Positions 1-4,777 of a stretch of DNA of 10,650 nt are shown here, piece by piece. Within the stretch, counting starts at the first letter, position 1; every line of letters starts with the position of its first letter. Source of the stretch: Paracoccaceae bacterium (GTDB taxonomy: Bacteria; Pseudomonadota; Alphaproteobacteria; Rhodobacterales; Rhodobacteraceae); contig WFQA01000140.1 in assembly GCA_015487255.1 (NCBI GenBank), positions 1 through 10,650 on the forward strand. Reading direction: 5' to 3'. The position numbers were made by a program, and so were the translations under genes. The notes below the pieces were generated by a model. It searched no databases, was not told where the DNA came from, and saw nothing but the letters and a program-made list of their open reading frames with translations.

Positions 1-893
1 CGCTCCAGCTCGTCGCATTTGTTGAGGAAGGTCAGGCGGAAGGCAAAGCCGATATCGCCGAAAATCTTGGCGTTTTGCGCCCAGGTGATCACCGTGCGTG
101 GTGACATCACGGTGGAAATCTCGCCATTCATAAAAGCAGTGCGGGTCAGGTCGGCAATGGTGACCATGTGGCTGATGGTCTTGCGGCCCGCTTCGGTGTT
201 GTAATGCGGGGCCTTGCCCAGCACGATGGCGGCTTCGGCGTCATGGCTCAGGTAATTGAGCGTGGCGACGATTGACCAGCGGTCCATCTGCGCCTGATTG
301 ATCTGCTGCACCCCGTGGTAAAGCCCGGTGGTATCGCCAAGGCCAACGGTATTGGCGGTGGCAAACAGGCGGAAAGACGGGTGCGGGGTGATGATTTCGT
401 TTTGGTCGAGCAGTGTGAGCTTGCCGTCGGTTTCCAGTATGCGCTGGATGACAAACATCACATCGGGGCGGCCGGCATCGTATTCGTCAAACACGATCGC
501 GGCGGGGTTGCGCAGCGCCCATGGCAGGATGCCTTCTTGAAATTCGGTCACCTGCACGCCGTCGCGCAGTTTTATGGCGTCTTTGCCGATCAGGTCGATG
601 CGGCTGATATGGCTATCGAGGTTGACCCGCACGGTGGGCCAGTTGATGCGCGCTGCCACCTGCTCGATATGGGTGGATTTGCCGGTGCCGTGATAGCCCT
701 GAATGATCACCCGGCGGTTATGTTTGAAGCCGGCGAGAATGGCGAGGGTGGTGTCGGGGTCGAACTTGTAGGTTGGATCGACCTCCGGCACGCGCTCGGT
801 GGGTTCTTCAAAACCGTTGATCGTCATCTCGGTTTCAAAGCCGAACAGATCTTGTACGGAGAGGGTTTCGGTGGGTTTTTCAGAGGCTGTCAT
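1..893 (-). CDS. cobS: Cobaltochelatase subunit CobS (AAA+ ATPase), C-terminus cut by window edge
   Basis: This gene is read on the minus strand from ATG at 893-891 and is still open at base 1, giving 297 complete codons. CobS is the AAA+ ATPase of the CobN-CobS-CobT complex, which inserts cobalt into hydrogenobyrinic acid a,c-diamide in aerobic cobalamin synthesis in the cytoplasm. The translation shows a Walker A loop GYHGTGKST at about residues 66-74 and a Walker B IVFDEYD at about 133-139. It also has a sensor-like FATANTVGLGD stretch and an arginine-bearing MDRWS segment. The N-terminal SVQDLFGF and the YKFDPDTTLAILAGF stretch are typical of CobS. From memory the family is about 330 residues, so only a short C-terminal tail is missing. 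A weak GCGGAA precedes the start by about nine bases. cobT would be expected beyond the left edge. A related MoxR/CbbQ-type ATPase is the alternative but fits less well. Confidence 0.93.
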   Translation of the reverse strand, partial: MTASEKPTETLSVQDLFGFETEMTINGFEEPTERVPEVDPTYKFDPDTTLAILAGFKHNRRVIIQGYHGTGKSTHIEQVAARINWPTVRVNLDSHISRIDLIGKDAIKLRDGVQVTEFQEGILPWALRNPAAIVFDEYDAGRPDVMFVIQRILETDGKLTLLDQNEIITPHPSFRLFATANTVGLGDTTGLYHGVQQINQAQMDRWSIVATLNYLSHDAEAAIVLGKAPHYNTEAGRKTISHMVTIADLTRTAFMNGEISTVMSPRTVITWAQNAKIFGDIGFAFRLTFLNKCDELE

Positions 894-941
894 GGTGTAT
901 TCCGCTAATTTTAAGCTGCGTGCCATTGGCTGTGCCTTGCT

Positions 942-967
942 TTTATAGCATCGGTGCGCGGGTGCAA
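942..967 (-). promoter_or_regulatory. Candidate extended -10 promoter for cobS
   Basis: On the minus strand TATAAA (947-942) is preceded by TGC, giving an extended -10 of the form TGnTATAAA. A TTGCAC lies upstream (967-962), but the spacer is only 14 bases, so it may not act as a -35 element. Transcription would begin near 935, leaving a leader of about 40 bases before the cobS start. If it is real, cobS has its own promoter rather than depending on readthrough from the HxlR gene. The call rests on sequence inspection only. Confidence 0.35.
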
Positions 968-977
968 GGGGGGGTGG

Positions 978-1340
978 CTATTTGCTGCGGTCATAGGCTT
1001 GGCGGGCCTTGAGGATGGCGGGGCGGTTTTCTGCCGCCCAGGCCGAGAGGCTATCAAGCGGGGTGAGCAGCGAAAGGCCCAAAGCGGTGAGCTTGTAATC
1101 CACCCGTGGCGGGATGCTGGGGGTGACATGGCGGCTGATAAAACCGTCGCGCTCCAGCTTGCGCAGGGTGGCGGTGAGCATGCGTTGGGAGATATCGGGC
1201 AAGGCGCGGGCCAGCTCGGAAAAGCGCTTTTGGCCAGGCTTTAGCGCGTGCAGCAGCAATATCGACCATTTATCGCCGATTTTGGCGAGCACGGTGCGCA
1301 CGGGGCAAAGCTCCGGGTCAAAGTCAGTATTGTGTTTCAT
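978..1340 (-). CDS. HxlR-family winged-helix transcriptional regulator
   Basis: This is a 120-residue protein starting at ATG 1340-1338. The opening CPVRTVLAKIGDKWSILLL and the following RFSELARALPDISQRMLTATLRKLERDGFI are the hallmark of the HxlR DNA-binding domain. They form a winged helix-turn-helix that acts as a dimer. The C-terminus, VDYKLTALGLSLLTPLDSL, matches the wing and dimer helix of the family. Length is normal for HxlR proteins (about 100-130 residues). Its only cysteine is Cys12, at the position used for redox or electrophile sensing in characterised members such as YodB and HypR. Sensing by this protein is therefore possible but not shown. The gene is divergent from the double SnoaL-like gene, so that gene and hxlR itself are the likely targets. 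No good Shine-Dalgarno sequence precedes the start (CTGAAAAAACCG). It lies 84 bases upstream of cobS on the same strand. Confidence 0.9.
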   Translation of the reverse strand: MKHNTDFDPELCPVRTVLAKIGDKWSILLLHALKPGQKRFSELARALPDISQRMLTATLRKLERDGFISRHVTPSIPPRVDYKLTALGLSLLTPLDSLSAWAAENRPAILKARQAYDRSK

Positions 1341-1353
1341 CGGTTTTTTCAGA

Positions 1354-1400
1354 GTTACCTTTTAGTGCCTACTTCCCAAATGAGAGTAACGCTTTATTTG
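1354..1400. promoter_or_regulatory. Divergent control region with a candidate HxlR operator
   Basis: The 114 bases between the HxlR gene and the SnoaL-like gene hold a dyad TACT-N11-AGTA (1370-1373 and 1385-1388), centred near 1379. An outer GTTAC near 1354 is inverted relative to GTAAC at 1386-1390, and a second GTAAC follows near 1400. HxlR dimers bind imperfect dyads of this general size placed between the divergent regulator and target genes, so this is the most likely operator. The half-sites are short and the match is imperfect. I cannot place convincing -35/-10 pairs for either direction. Confidence 0.35.
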
Positions 1401-1454
1401 TAACTTATGGCGGGGCAAAACGCAACCTGCCGCAATTTGAAAAAGGAAAAGACA

Positions 1455-2270
1455 ATGAAGAAAATGATGATGGTGGCCGCGCTTGGCCTTGCCAGCCCGG
1501 CTTTGGCGCAGGTTGATAATAAAGCATTGGTGTTGGGCCTGCTGCAACAAGGGCTGGTGCAGGGGGATAAGGATTATATCAACACCTATGTGGCGCAGGA
1601 TTATATCCAGCATAACCCAACCGCGATGGACGGGCGGGCCGGGCTGCTGGGCTTTGTGGATTTTATCGCCTCGCAGCCTGAGGCTGTTTCGATCGAGCCG
1701 GTGCGGGTACTGAGTGAGGGCAACCTCGTGATGGTGCAAAGCGCAGTAGAATTTAATGGCCCGCTGGTGATCTTTGATCTGTTTCGGGTTGAGGACGGGA
1801 TGATTGTTGAGCACTGGGACGGAATTCAGCCTGTACCGGAAAGCACGCTAAGCGGGCGCGGCATGCTTGATGGGCCGGTGGAGATTGTTGACCTCGATAA
1901 AACCGCCGAGAATAAAGCGCTGGTGCTGGGGTTTGTGGATGATGTGCTGGTGAATGGGCGGGCGGAAAAGCTGGCGATGTATATTGGTGAAAGCTACGCC
2001 CAGCATAACCCGCAGATCGCTGACGGCATTGAGGGGCTGAGTGCCTTCATGGGGTATCTGGCAGAAAATGACATCAGCTTTGGCTACACCAGGGTGCATA
2101 ATGTGGTGGCCGAGGGGAACTTCGTTTTTGTGCAGTCAGAAGGGCAGATCGCCGGCAAGGTGAATGCGTTTTATGACCTGTTTCGGGTTGAGGATGGCCG
2201 GATTGTTGAGCACTGGGATGTGGTGCAGGAGGTGCCCGATGAGATGCCTCATGACAATGGGATGTTTTAA
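1455..2270 (+). CDS. Exported protein with two tandem SnoaL-like (NTF2-fold) domains
   Basis: I start this gene at ATG 1455. It follows AAAAGGAAAA at a normal distance and begins a classic short signal peptide: MKK, a hydrophobic run to about residue 17, and a likely cut after ALA (18/19). An in-frame ATG at 1407 would bury that signal. The 271-residue product holds two copies of one domain, at about 22-128 and 153-261. NKALVLG (22-28 and 153-159), QHNP (52-55 and 183-186), DLFRVEDG (108-115 and 241-248) and IVEHWD (117-122 and 250-255) each occur twice, 131-133 residues apart. The pattern fits SnoaL-like polyketide-cyclase relatives of the NTF2 fold, here probably periplasmic. The ligand or reaction is unknown, because the fold serves both enzymes and binding proteins. 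The divergent HxlR gene is its probable regulator. Confidence 0.85.
   Translation: MKKMMMVAALGLASPALAQVDNKALVLGLLQQGLVQGDKDYINTYVAQDYIQHNPTAMDGRAGLLGFVDFIASQPEAVSIEPVRVLSEGNLVMVQSAVEFNGPLVIFDLFRVEDGMIVEHWDGIQPVPESTLSGRGMLDGPVEIVDLDKTAENKALVLGFVDDVLVNGRAEKLAMYIGESYAQHNPQIADGIEGLSAFMGYLAENDISFGYTRVHNVVAEGNFVFVQSEGQIAGKVNAFYDLFRVEDGRIVEHWDVVQEVPDEMPHDNGMF
1776..2219 (+). repeat. Internal tandem duplication within the SnoaL-like gene (best-conserved block)
   Basis: Bases 1776-1820 and 2175-2219 encode the same DLFRVEDGxIVEHWD motif and agree at 39 of 45 positions by my hand alignment. Four of the six differences are silent third-position changes. They mark the ends of the two domain copies. Other parts of the copies are more diverged at DNA level. 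This looks like an old domain duplication with strong constraint on this block, or occasional gene conversion. Confidence 0.75.
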
Positions 2271-2308
2271 GAAATAGGGAAGCTAACCGAGCACCATCCC
2301 TGTGAGAT

Positions 2309-2342
2309 ATGATGACTATTAACCTAGGTTAGTAGTCATCAT
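2309..2342 (+). repeat. 34-base near-perfect palindrome downstream of the SnoaL-like gene
   Basis: Seventeen base pairs are symmetric about CCTAGG (2323-2328); the left arm runs GATGACTATTAAC. Sixteen pairs are Watson-Crick. The only exception (2319/2332) is T opposite G, which would be a U-G wobble in RNA copied from the plus strand but an A/C mismatch in RNA from the other strand. It begins 39 bases after the stop at 2270. There is no T-run after it, so it is not a canonical intrinsic terminator. It may be a 3' end hairpin for the SnoaL-like transcript, an operator, or a recombination site. The 190-base spacer around it is visibly AT-richer than the flanking genes. A second short inverted pair, CTGATAGA (2357-2364) and TCTATCAG (2409-2416), lies within it. 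I see no small gene in the spacer. Confidence 0.8.
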
Positions 2343-2436
2343 GCTGGTAAGAATTGCTGATAGAATACAAGTCACTAAGAGAATATTGTTGGCACCCGGC
2401 AGATTGAATCTATCAGATGGCAGTCTTTTCAATTTT

Positions 2437-2458
2437 GGGTTTTTATGCTAAAAAATCC
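2437..2458. terminator. Possible weak AT hairpin past the J-domain gene end
   Basis: Just past the minus-strand stop at 2462, GG-TTTTT and AAAAA-CC segments face each other across a short ATGCT loop. The stem is nearly all A-T, so it would be weak. Read on the minus strand it gives a T-run that could help end the J-domain gene transcript. Confidence 0.25.
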
Positions 2459-2461
2459 GGC

Positions 2462-3103
2462 TCAGGGTTTGAATAACCGTGAGATCTTGATCTGCTCCCA
2501 GGCCCAGACAACCTCGGTCAGGCGGTCCTCGTCATCACGCCGCCCGCCGTTCAGATCCGGGTGCAGGTCTTTGACCAGCGCTTTATAAACCTTGCGGATC
2601 TCAGTTTTGGTCATGCTGTCGCCGGCATCCAGAATGGCCAGGGCCTTGGTCTCGGTCGGAGGGAGGCGGCGGGTGGTTTTGCCGGTGCCGGTGGCCGGAT
2701 TTTTGGTGGCGTTCTCGCCCAGCACTTCGGTGGGATCATCAAAGCCAAAACGCTGCCAGGCGGCGGCTTCCGGGTCATTCACCGCTTTGCCAAAGGGCTT
2801 GGTCGGGCGCTCCCATGTGTTGGCTTCCGCTGCGGCCTGCTCCGGAGTGATGGTGGCGCGGCCCTCGAAAAAATTCCATTCTTTGTTATGGGCGCGGATG
2901 TGCTCAAGGCAAAACCAGATGAATTCTTCCAGATTATCCGCCGATTTTGGCGCGCGGTATTTGCCGGGCTGCTCGCAGCCGTCTTTCTGGCACAGCCGGG
3001 ATGATGTCTCCACCGCGCCTGACATGCCGCGCCTTTTGGAACGGCGCTTTTTATCCGATGCTGCCGAGATATCAAAATCAAAAGACAGGGGTTTGCGCGC
3101 CAT
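2462..3103 (-). CDS. J-domain protein with N-terminal Cys/His cluster (DnaJ-like co-chaperone)
   Basis: The product has 213 residues. I choose ATG at 3103 because AAAGGA lies six bases upstream. The longer reading from 3169 would add 22 cysteine-rich residues that do not look like this family. The C-terminus is a J domain with helix TEIRKVYKALVKDL followed by the diagnostic HPD at 181-183, which stimulates Hsp70 (DnaK) ATPase activity. Upstream, C38, C43, C65 and H68 (Cys-x4-Cys ... Cys-x2-His) could bind a metal such as zinc. A segment rich in aromatic residues (EWNFFEGRA) follows. This architecture, with the J domain last and no Gly/Phe region, is that of a specialised J protein rather than DnaJ itself. 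Its client is unknown. Family members lie beside cobS and bolA in alphaproteobacteria as I recall. Here cobS is on the same strand, but the HxlR/SnoaL pair intervenes. Confidence 0.88.
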   Translation of the reverse strand: MARKPLSFDFDISAASDKKRRSKRRGMSGAVETSSRLCQKDGCEQPGKYRAPKSADNLEEFIWFCLEHIRAHNKEWNFFEGRATITPEQAAAEANTWERPTKPFGKAVNDPEAAAWQRFGFDDPTEVLGENATKNPATGTGKTTRRLPPTETKALAILDAGDSMTKTEIRKVYKALVKDLHPDLNGGRRDDEDRLTEVVWAWEQIKISRLFKP

Positions 3104-3141
3104 GAAAATTCCTTTTTGCCCATTTTGCATTTGCGGACCAC

Positions 3142-3169
3142 AGCATAGACAAGTTAGACAAAAACCCAA
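3142..3169 (-). promoter_or_regulatory. Candidate promoter for the J-domain gene
   Basis: On the minus strand TTGGGT (3169-3164) and TATGCT (3147-3142) are separated by 16 bases, leaving a leader of roughly 30 bases before the ATG at 3103. The spacer contains two direct copies of TTGTCTA nine bases apart (seen as TAGACAA at 3146-3152 and 3155-3161 on the plus strand). These fall in the shared 86-base control region with divergent bolA and could serve either gene. Confidence 0.3.
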
Positions 3170-3189
3170 GCCCTAAATTGGAGATGATG

Positions 3190-3450
3190 ATGACATATGC
3201 CAAACGGATGGAAGCGAAACTCACCAAAGCCTTTGCCCCGGTGGAGCTTGAGATCATCGACGAGAGCGAAGCCCATCGCGGCCATGGCGGTTATCGCGAT
3301 GGCGGCGAGACCCATTTCAAGGTGATTATCAGGGCTGAGGCTTTTAACGGCATGGGCCGGGTGGCGCAGCAGCGCGCGGTGATGGCCACCCTGAAGCAAG
3401 AGCTGGATGAGCGGGTGCACGCGCTGGCGCTGGTGGTTTCTGGCGTTTAG
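3190..3450 (+). CDS. bolA: BolA-family protein
   Basis: This 86-residue protein belongs to the BolA/YrbA family, which works with monothiol glutaredoxins in [2Fe-2S] cluster handling and iron or redox regulation. The order of motifs is right: a short N-terminal helix (RMEAKLTKAF), ELEIIDES, a His-rich loop (EAHRGHGGY), ETHFKVII, a recognition-helix-like segment, and VHALAL at the end. The loop histidines and the VHALAL histidine, which serve as cluster ligands in characterised BolA-glutaredoxin pairs, are present. In the helix, the usual RHR is RVAQQR, so that His is replaced by Gln. Three ATGs stand in a row at 3184, 3187 and 3190. GGAG at 3180-3183 has best spacing to 3190, so I use that. 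The stop TAG overlaps the stop of the convergent next gene. Confidence 0.93.
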   Translation: MTYAKRMEAKLTKAFAPVELEIIDESEAHRGHGGYRDGGETHFKVIIRAEAFNGMGRVAQQRAVMATLKQELDERVHALALVVSGV

Positions 3451-3905
3451 GGTTTTTCGGCCGGGCCGAGGGCGGGGGCGTCCGGTGTTTCGGTCTCGGT
3501 GCTGATTGGCGAGAAAATGCGGGTTGGCTCCTCGCCATTGGCGGTTATGGTTTCGTTAAGCGGTGGCGGGCTGGGAATCGGCTCTGGCAGCGGCTCTGGC
3601 GAGGGCTGTGCCATGGTTGCCGATCTTTCTTGCCACAGTTTGTCGAGCTTTTCATCCAGTGACATCTCTTTCCCACCCAGATCACGGCGAAAAATCAGCC
3701 GGCGCAGCTCGATCGGTTTTTCCTTGCCCATCATGCCGGTTTTCTCGATCAGCGGGAATGTCTCCTGCCCGGCATATTCCCAACCATCCCTGGCTTGTTC
3801 ATTAAGCACCTCGCCCAGGGCGTGGGTGAAGCGGTCCGGGATGGTTTTACGGCCCTTGGCTTTTTTGGACGGGGCGGGCAGGGGCAGCAGCTTATATTCA
3901 AACAT
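3447..3905 (-). CDS. DUF4177-type small protein with proline-rich C-terminal tail
   Basis: The product has 152 residues starting MFEYKLLPLPAPSKK. I choose ATG 3905 because AAAGG sits about seven bases upstream and the family begins at this MFEYK. The in-frame ATG at 3968 would add 21 unrelated residues. Residues 1 to about 80 resemble DUF4177, with YKLLPLP, ALGEVLNEQARDGWEYAG and LRRLIFRRDL as recognisable blocks; the function of that family is not known. After about residue 90 there is a low-complexity tail rich in Pro, Glu, Ser and Thr that is likely disordered. No signal peptide or membrane segment is seen. It converges on bolA with stop codons overlapping (bolA TAG at 3448-3450, this TAA at 3449-3447). 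I recall such genes beside bolA in Rhodobacterales, so a link to that cluster is plausible but unproven. Confidence 0.8.
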   Translation of the reverse strand: MFEYKLLPLPAPSKKAKGRKTIPDRFTHALGEVLNEQARDGWEYAGQETFPLIEKTGMMGKEKPIELRRLIFRRDLGGKEMSLDEKLDKLWQERSATMAQPSPEPLPEPIPSPPPLNETITANGEEPTRIFSPISTETETPDAPALGPAEKP

Positions 3906-3938
3906 CAAATGGCCTTTGGGTGAAATGTGATTCTGCGC

Positions 3939-3968
3939 AGCATACGATAAAGGCAGGGGCGGGTTCAA
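3939..3968 (-). promoter_or_regulatory. Candidate promoter for the DUF4177-type gene
   Basis: On the minus strand TTGAAC (3968-3963) and TATGCT (3944-3939) are 18 bases apart. The predicted start of transcription lies about 26 bases before the ATG at 3905. The -10 is identical to the one proposed for the J-domain gene. It suggests this gene can be transcribed separately from the upstream sulfotransferase-like gene. Confidence 0.3.
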
Positions 3969-3971
3969 TTG

Positions 3972-4730
3972 CTAAGGAATGTCCGGTAATTCTTTCCTTC
4001 CGGCAAACTGTTGGCCAAGCACATGATTATATAAAAACCATTCGCGCGCTTTTATATGGGCGCGCAGATCGGGGCTTATCTTTTTCCAATCCATATGCGC
4101 GCCAGCCTTGCTCACATTTTTCTTGCCCGAGTTTTGGAGAAACCGCCTTATGCGGGCGGGGGGTTTGAAATATTCACCAAGTATCGAAACCGCCAAATGC
4201 TCCAGGTCAGCATTCATGTGCTCGGTGCGAACAAGCCAGGAATGCACCTTCTCAGCCTGATAAGCCGCATATAATGAGCGCTTGTCATGGCTCTGCCTCA
4301 AGGCCCTGCCCGGGTGCTGAAAAGACAGGTTCAGGAAACGGAAAGTTTGAAAACCATAAAGCCCGGGCTGGGCCTTTTGGTATTTGTCAGAGAGCAGGTG
4401 GGCGGTTTTCGGGTCCAGCATCCAGGCCAGCCATTTTTCAAAGGCATGGATGGAATCCGGCTGATATAACTCACCATGGCCGCTTTGCAAAAGCTGGTGG
4501 AAAAGCCCGCCGCGCCCATCCAGCCCGTAGCGATAGAGCGAGATATATTGCGCCAGCGGGTCGCGGGCGGAAATGAAGTAGAAGGTGTCGGGGTTATAAG
4601 CATTGCCAACGGGCGCATGTTTGGCAAAGCTAACCTCCTGCAACAGCAGGTTGCGCCGCAAAAATCTGGTGATAAAACTGGAGCCGGTTTTATGAACACC
4701 AAGATAGGCGACTTTCCCAAAATCATGCAT
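3972..4730 (-). CDS. Sulfotransferase-family protein (PAPS-dependent type)
   Basis: This 252-residue protein opens with YLGVHKTGSSFITRFLRRN (residues 9-27). That is the strand-loop-helix carrying the HKTGSS phosphosulfate-binding loop of sulfotransferases. Further on, FYFISARDPLAQYISLYRYG (about 51-70) matches the 3'-phosphate-binding block with its Arg-Asp-Pro and Ser-Leu-Tyr pattern. A late KKNVSKAG segment resembles the nucleotide-contacting loop near the C-terminus. The family moves sulfate from PAPS to a sugar, lipid or small molecule; the acceptor here cannot be read from sequence. No signal peptide or membrane helix is evident. A weak GGGA lies about eight bases before the ATG at 4730. 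It follows gatB by 47 bases on the same strand with no visible terminator, so it could be cotranscribed. Nothing else in the window suggests a capsule or exopolysaccharide locus. Confidence 0.75.
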   Translation of the reverse strand: MHDFGKVAYLGVHKTGSSFITRFLRRNLLLQEVSFAKHAPVGNAYNPDTFYFISARDPLAQYISLYRYGLDGRGGLFHQLLQSGHGELYQPDSIHAFEKWLAWMLDPKTAHLLSDKYQKAQPGLYGFQTFRFLNLSFQHPGRALRQSHDKRSLYAAYQAEKVHSWLVRTEHMNADLEHLAVSILGEYFKPPARIRRFLQNSGKKNVSKAGAHMDWKKISPDLRAHIKAREWFLYNHVLGQQFAGRKELPDIP

Positions 4731-4777
4731 GGTCTATCCCTGCTCTGCCTTTTTCTCTTTAAATATAACCCGCCTTG

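Noticed and set aside
315..908. Plus-strand open frame of 197 codons opposite cobS
   Set aside because: The minus strand encodes CobS with Walker A and B motifs across the same bases.
1407..1454. Upstream ATG extending the SnoaL-like protein by 16 residues
   Set aside because: It would hide a clear signal peptide, while the internal ATG at 1455 has a purine-rich ribosome site.
2357..2416. Inverted pair CTGATAGA / TCTATCAG in the spacer
   Set aside because: Only eight bases per arm with a 44-base loop; it could easily be chance and is noted only as part of the spacer.
3104..3169. Cysteine-rich N-terminal extension of the J-domain protein
   Set aside because: The better ribosome site precedes the ATG at 3103, and the extension overlaps the proposed promoter.
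3906..3968. N-terminal extension of the DUF4177-type protein
   Set aside because: The family starts at MFEYK, and the extension overlaps the proposed promoter and lacks a good ribosome site.
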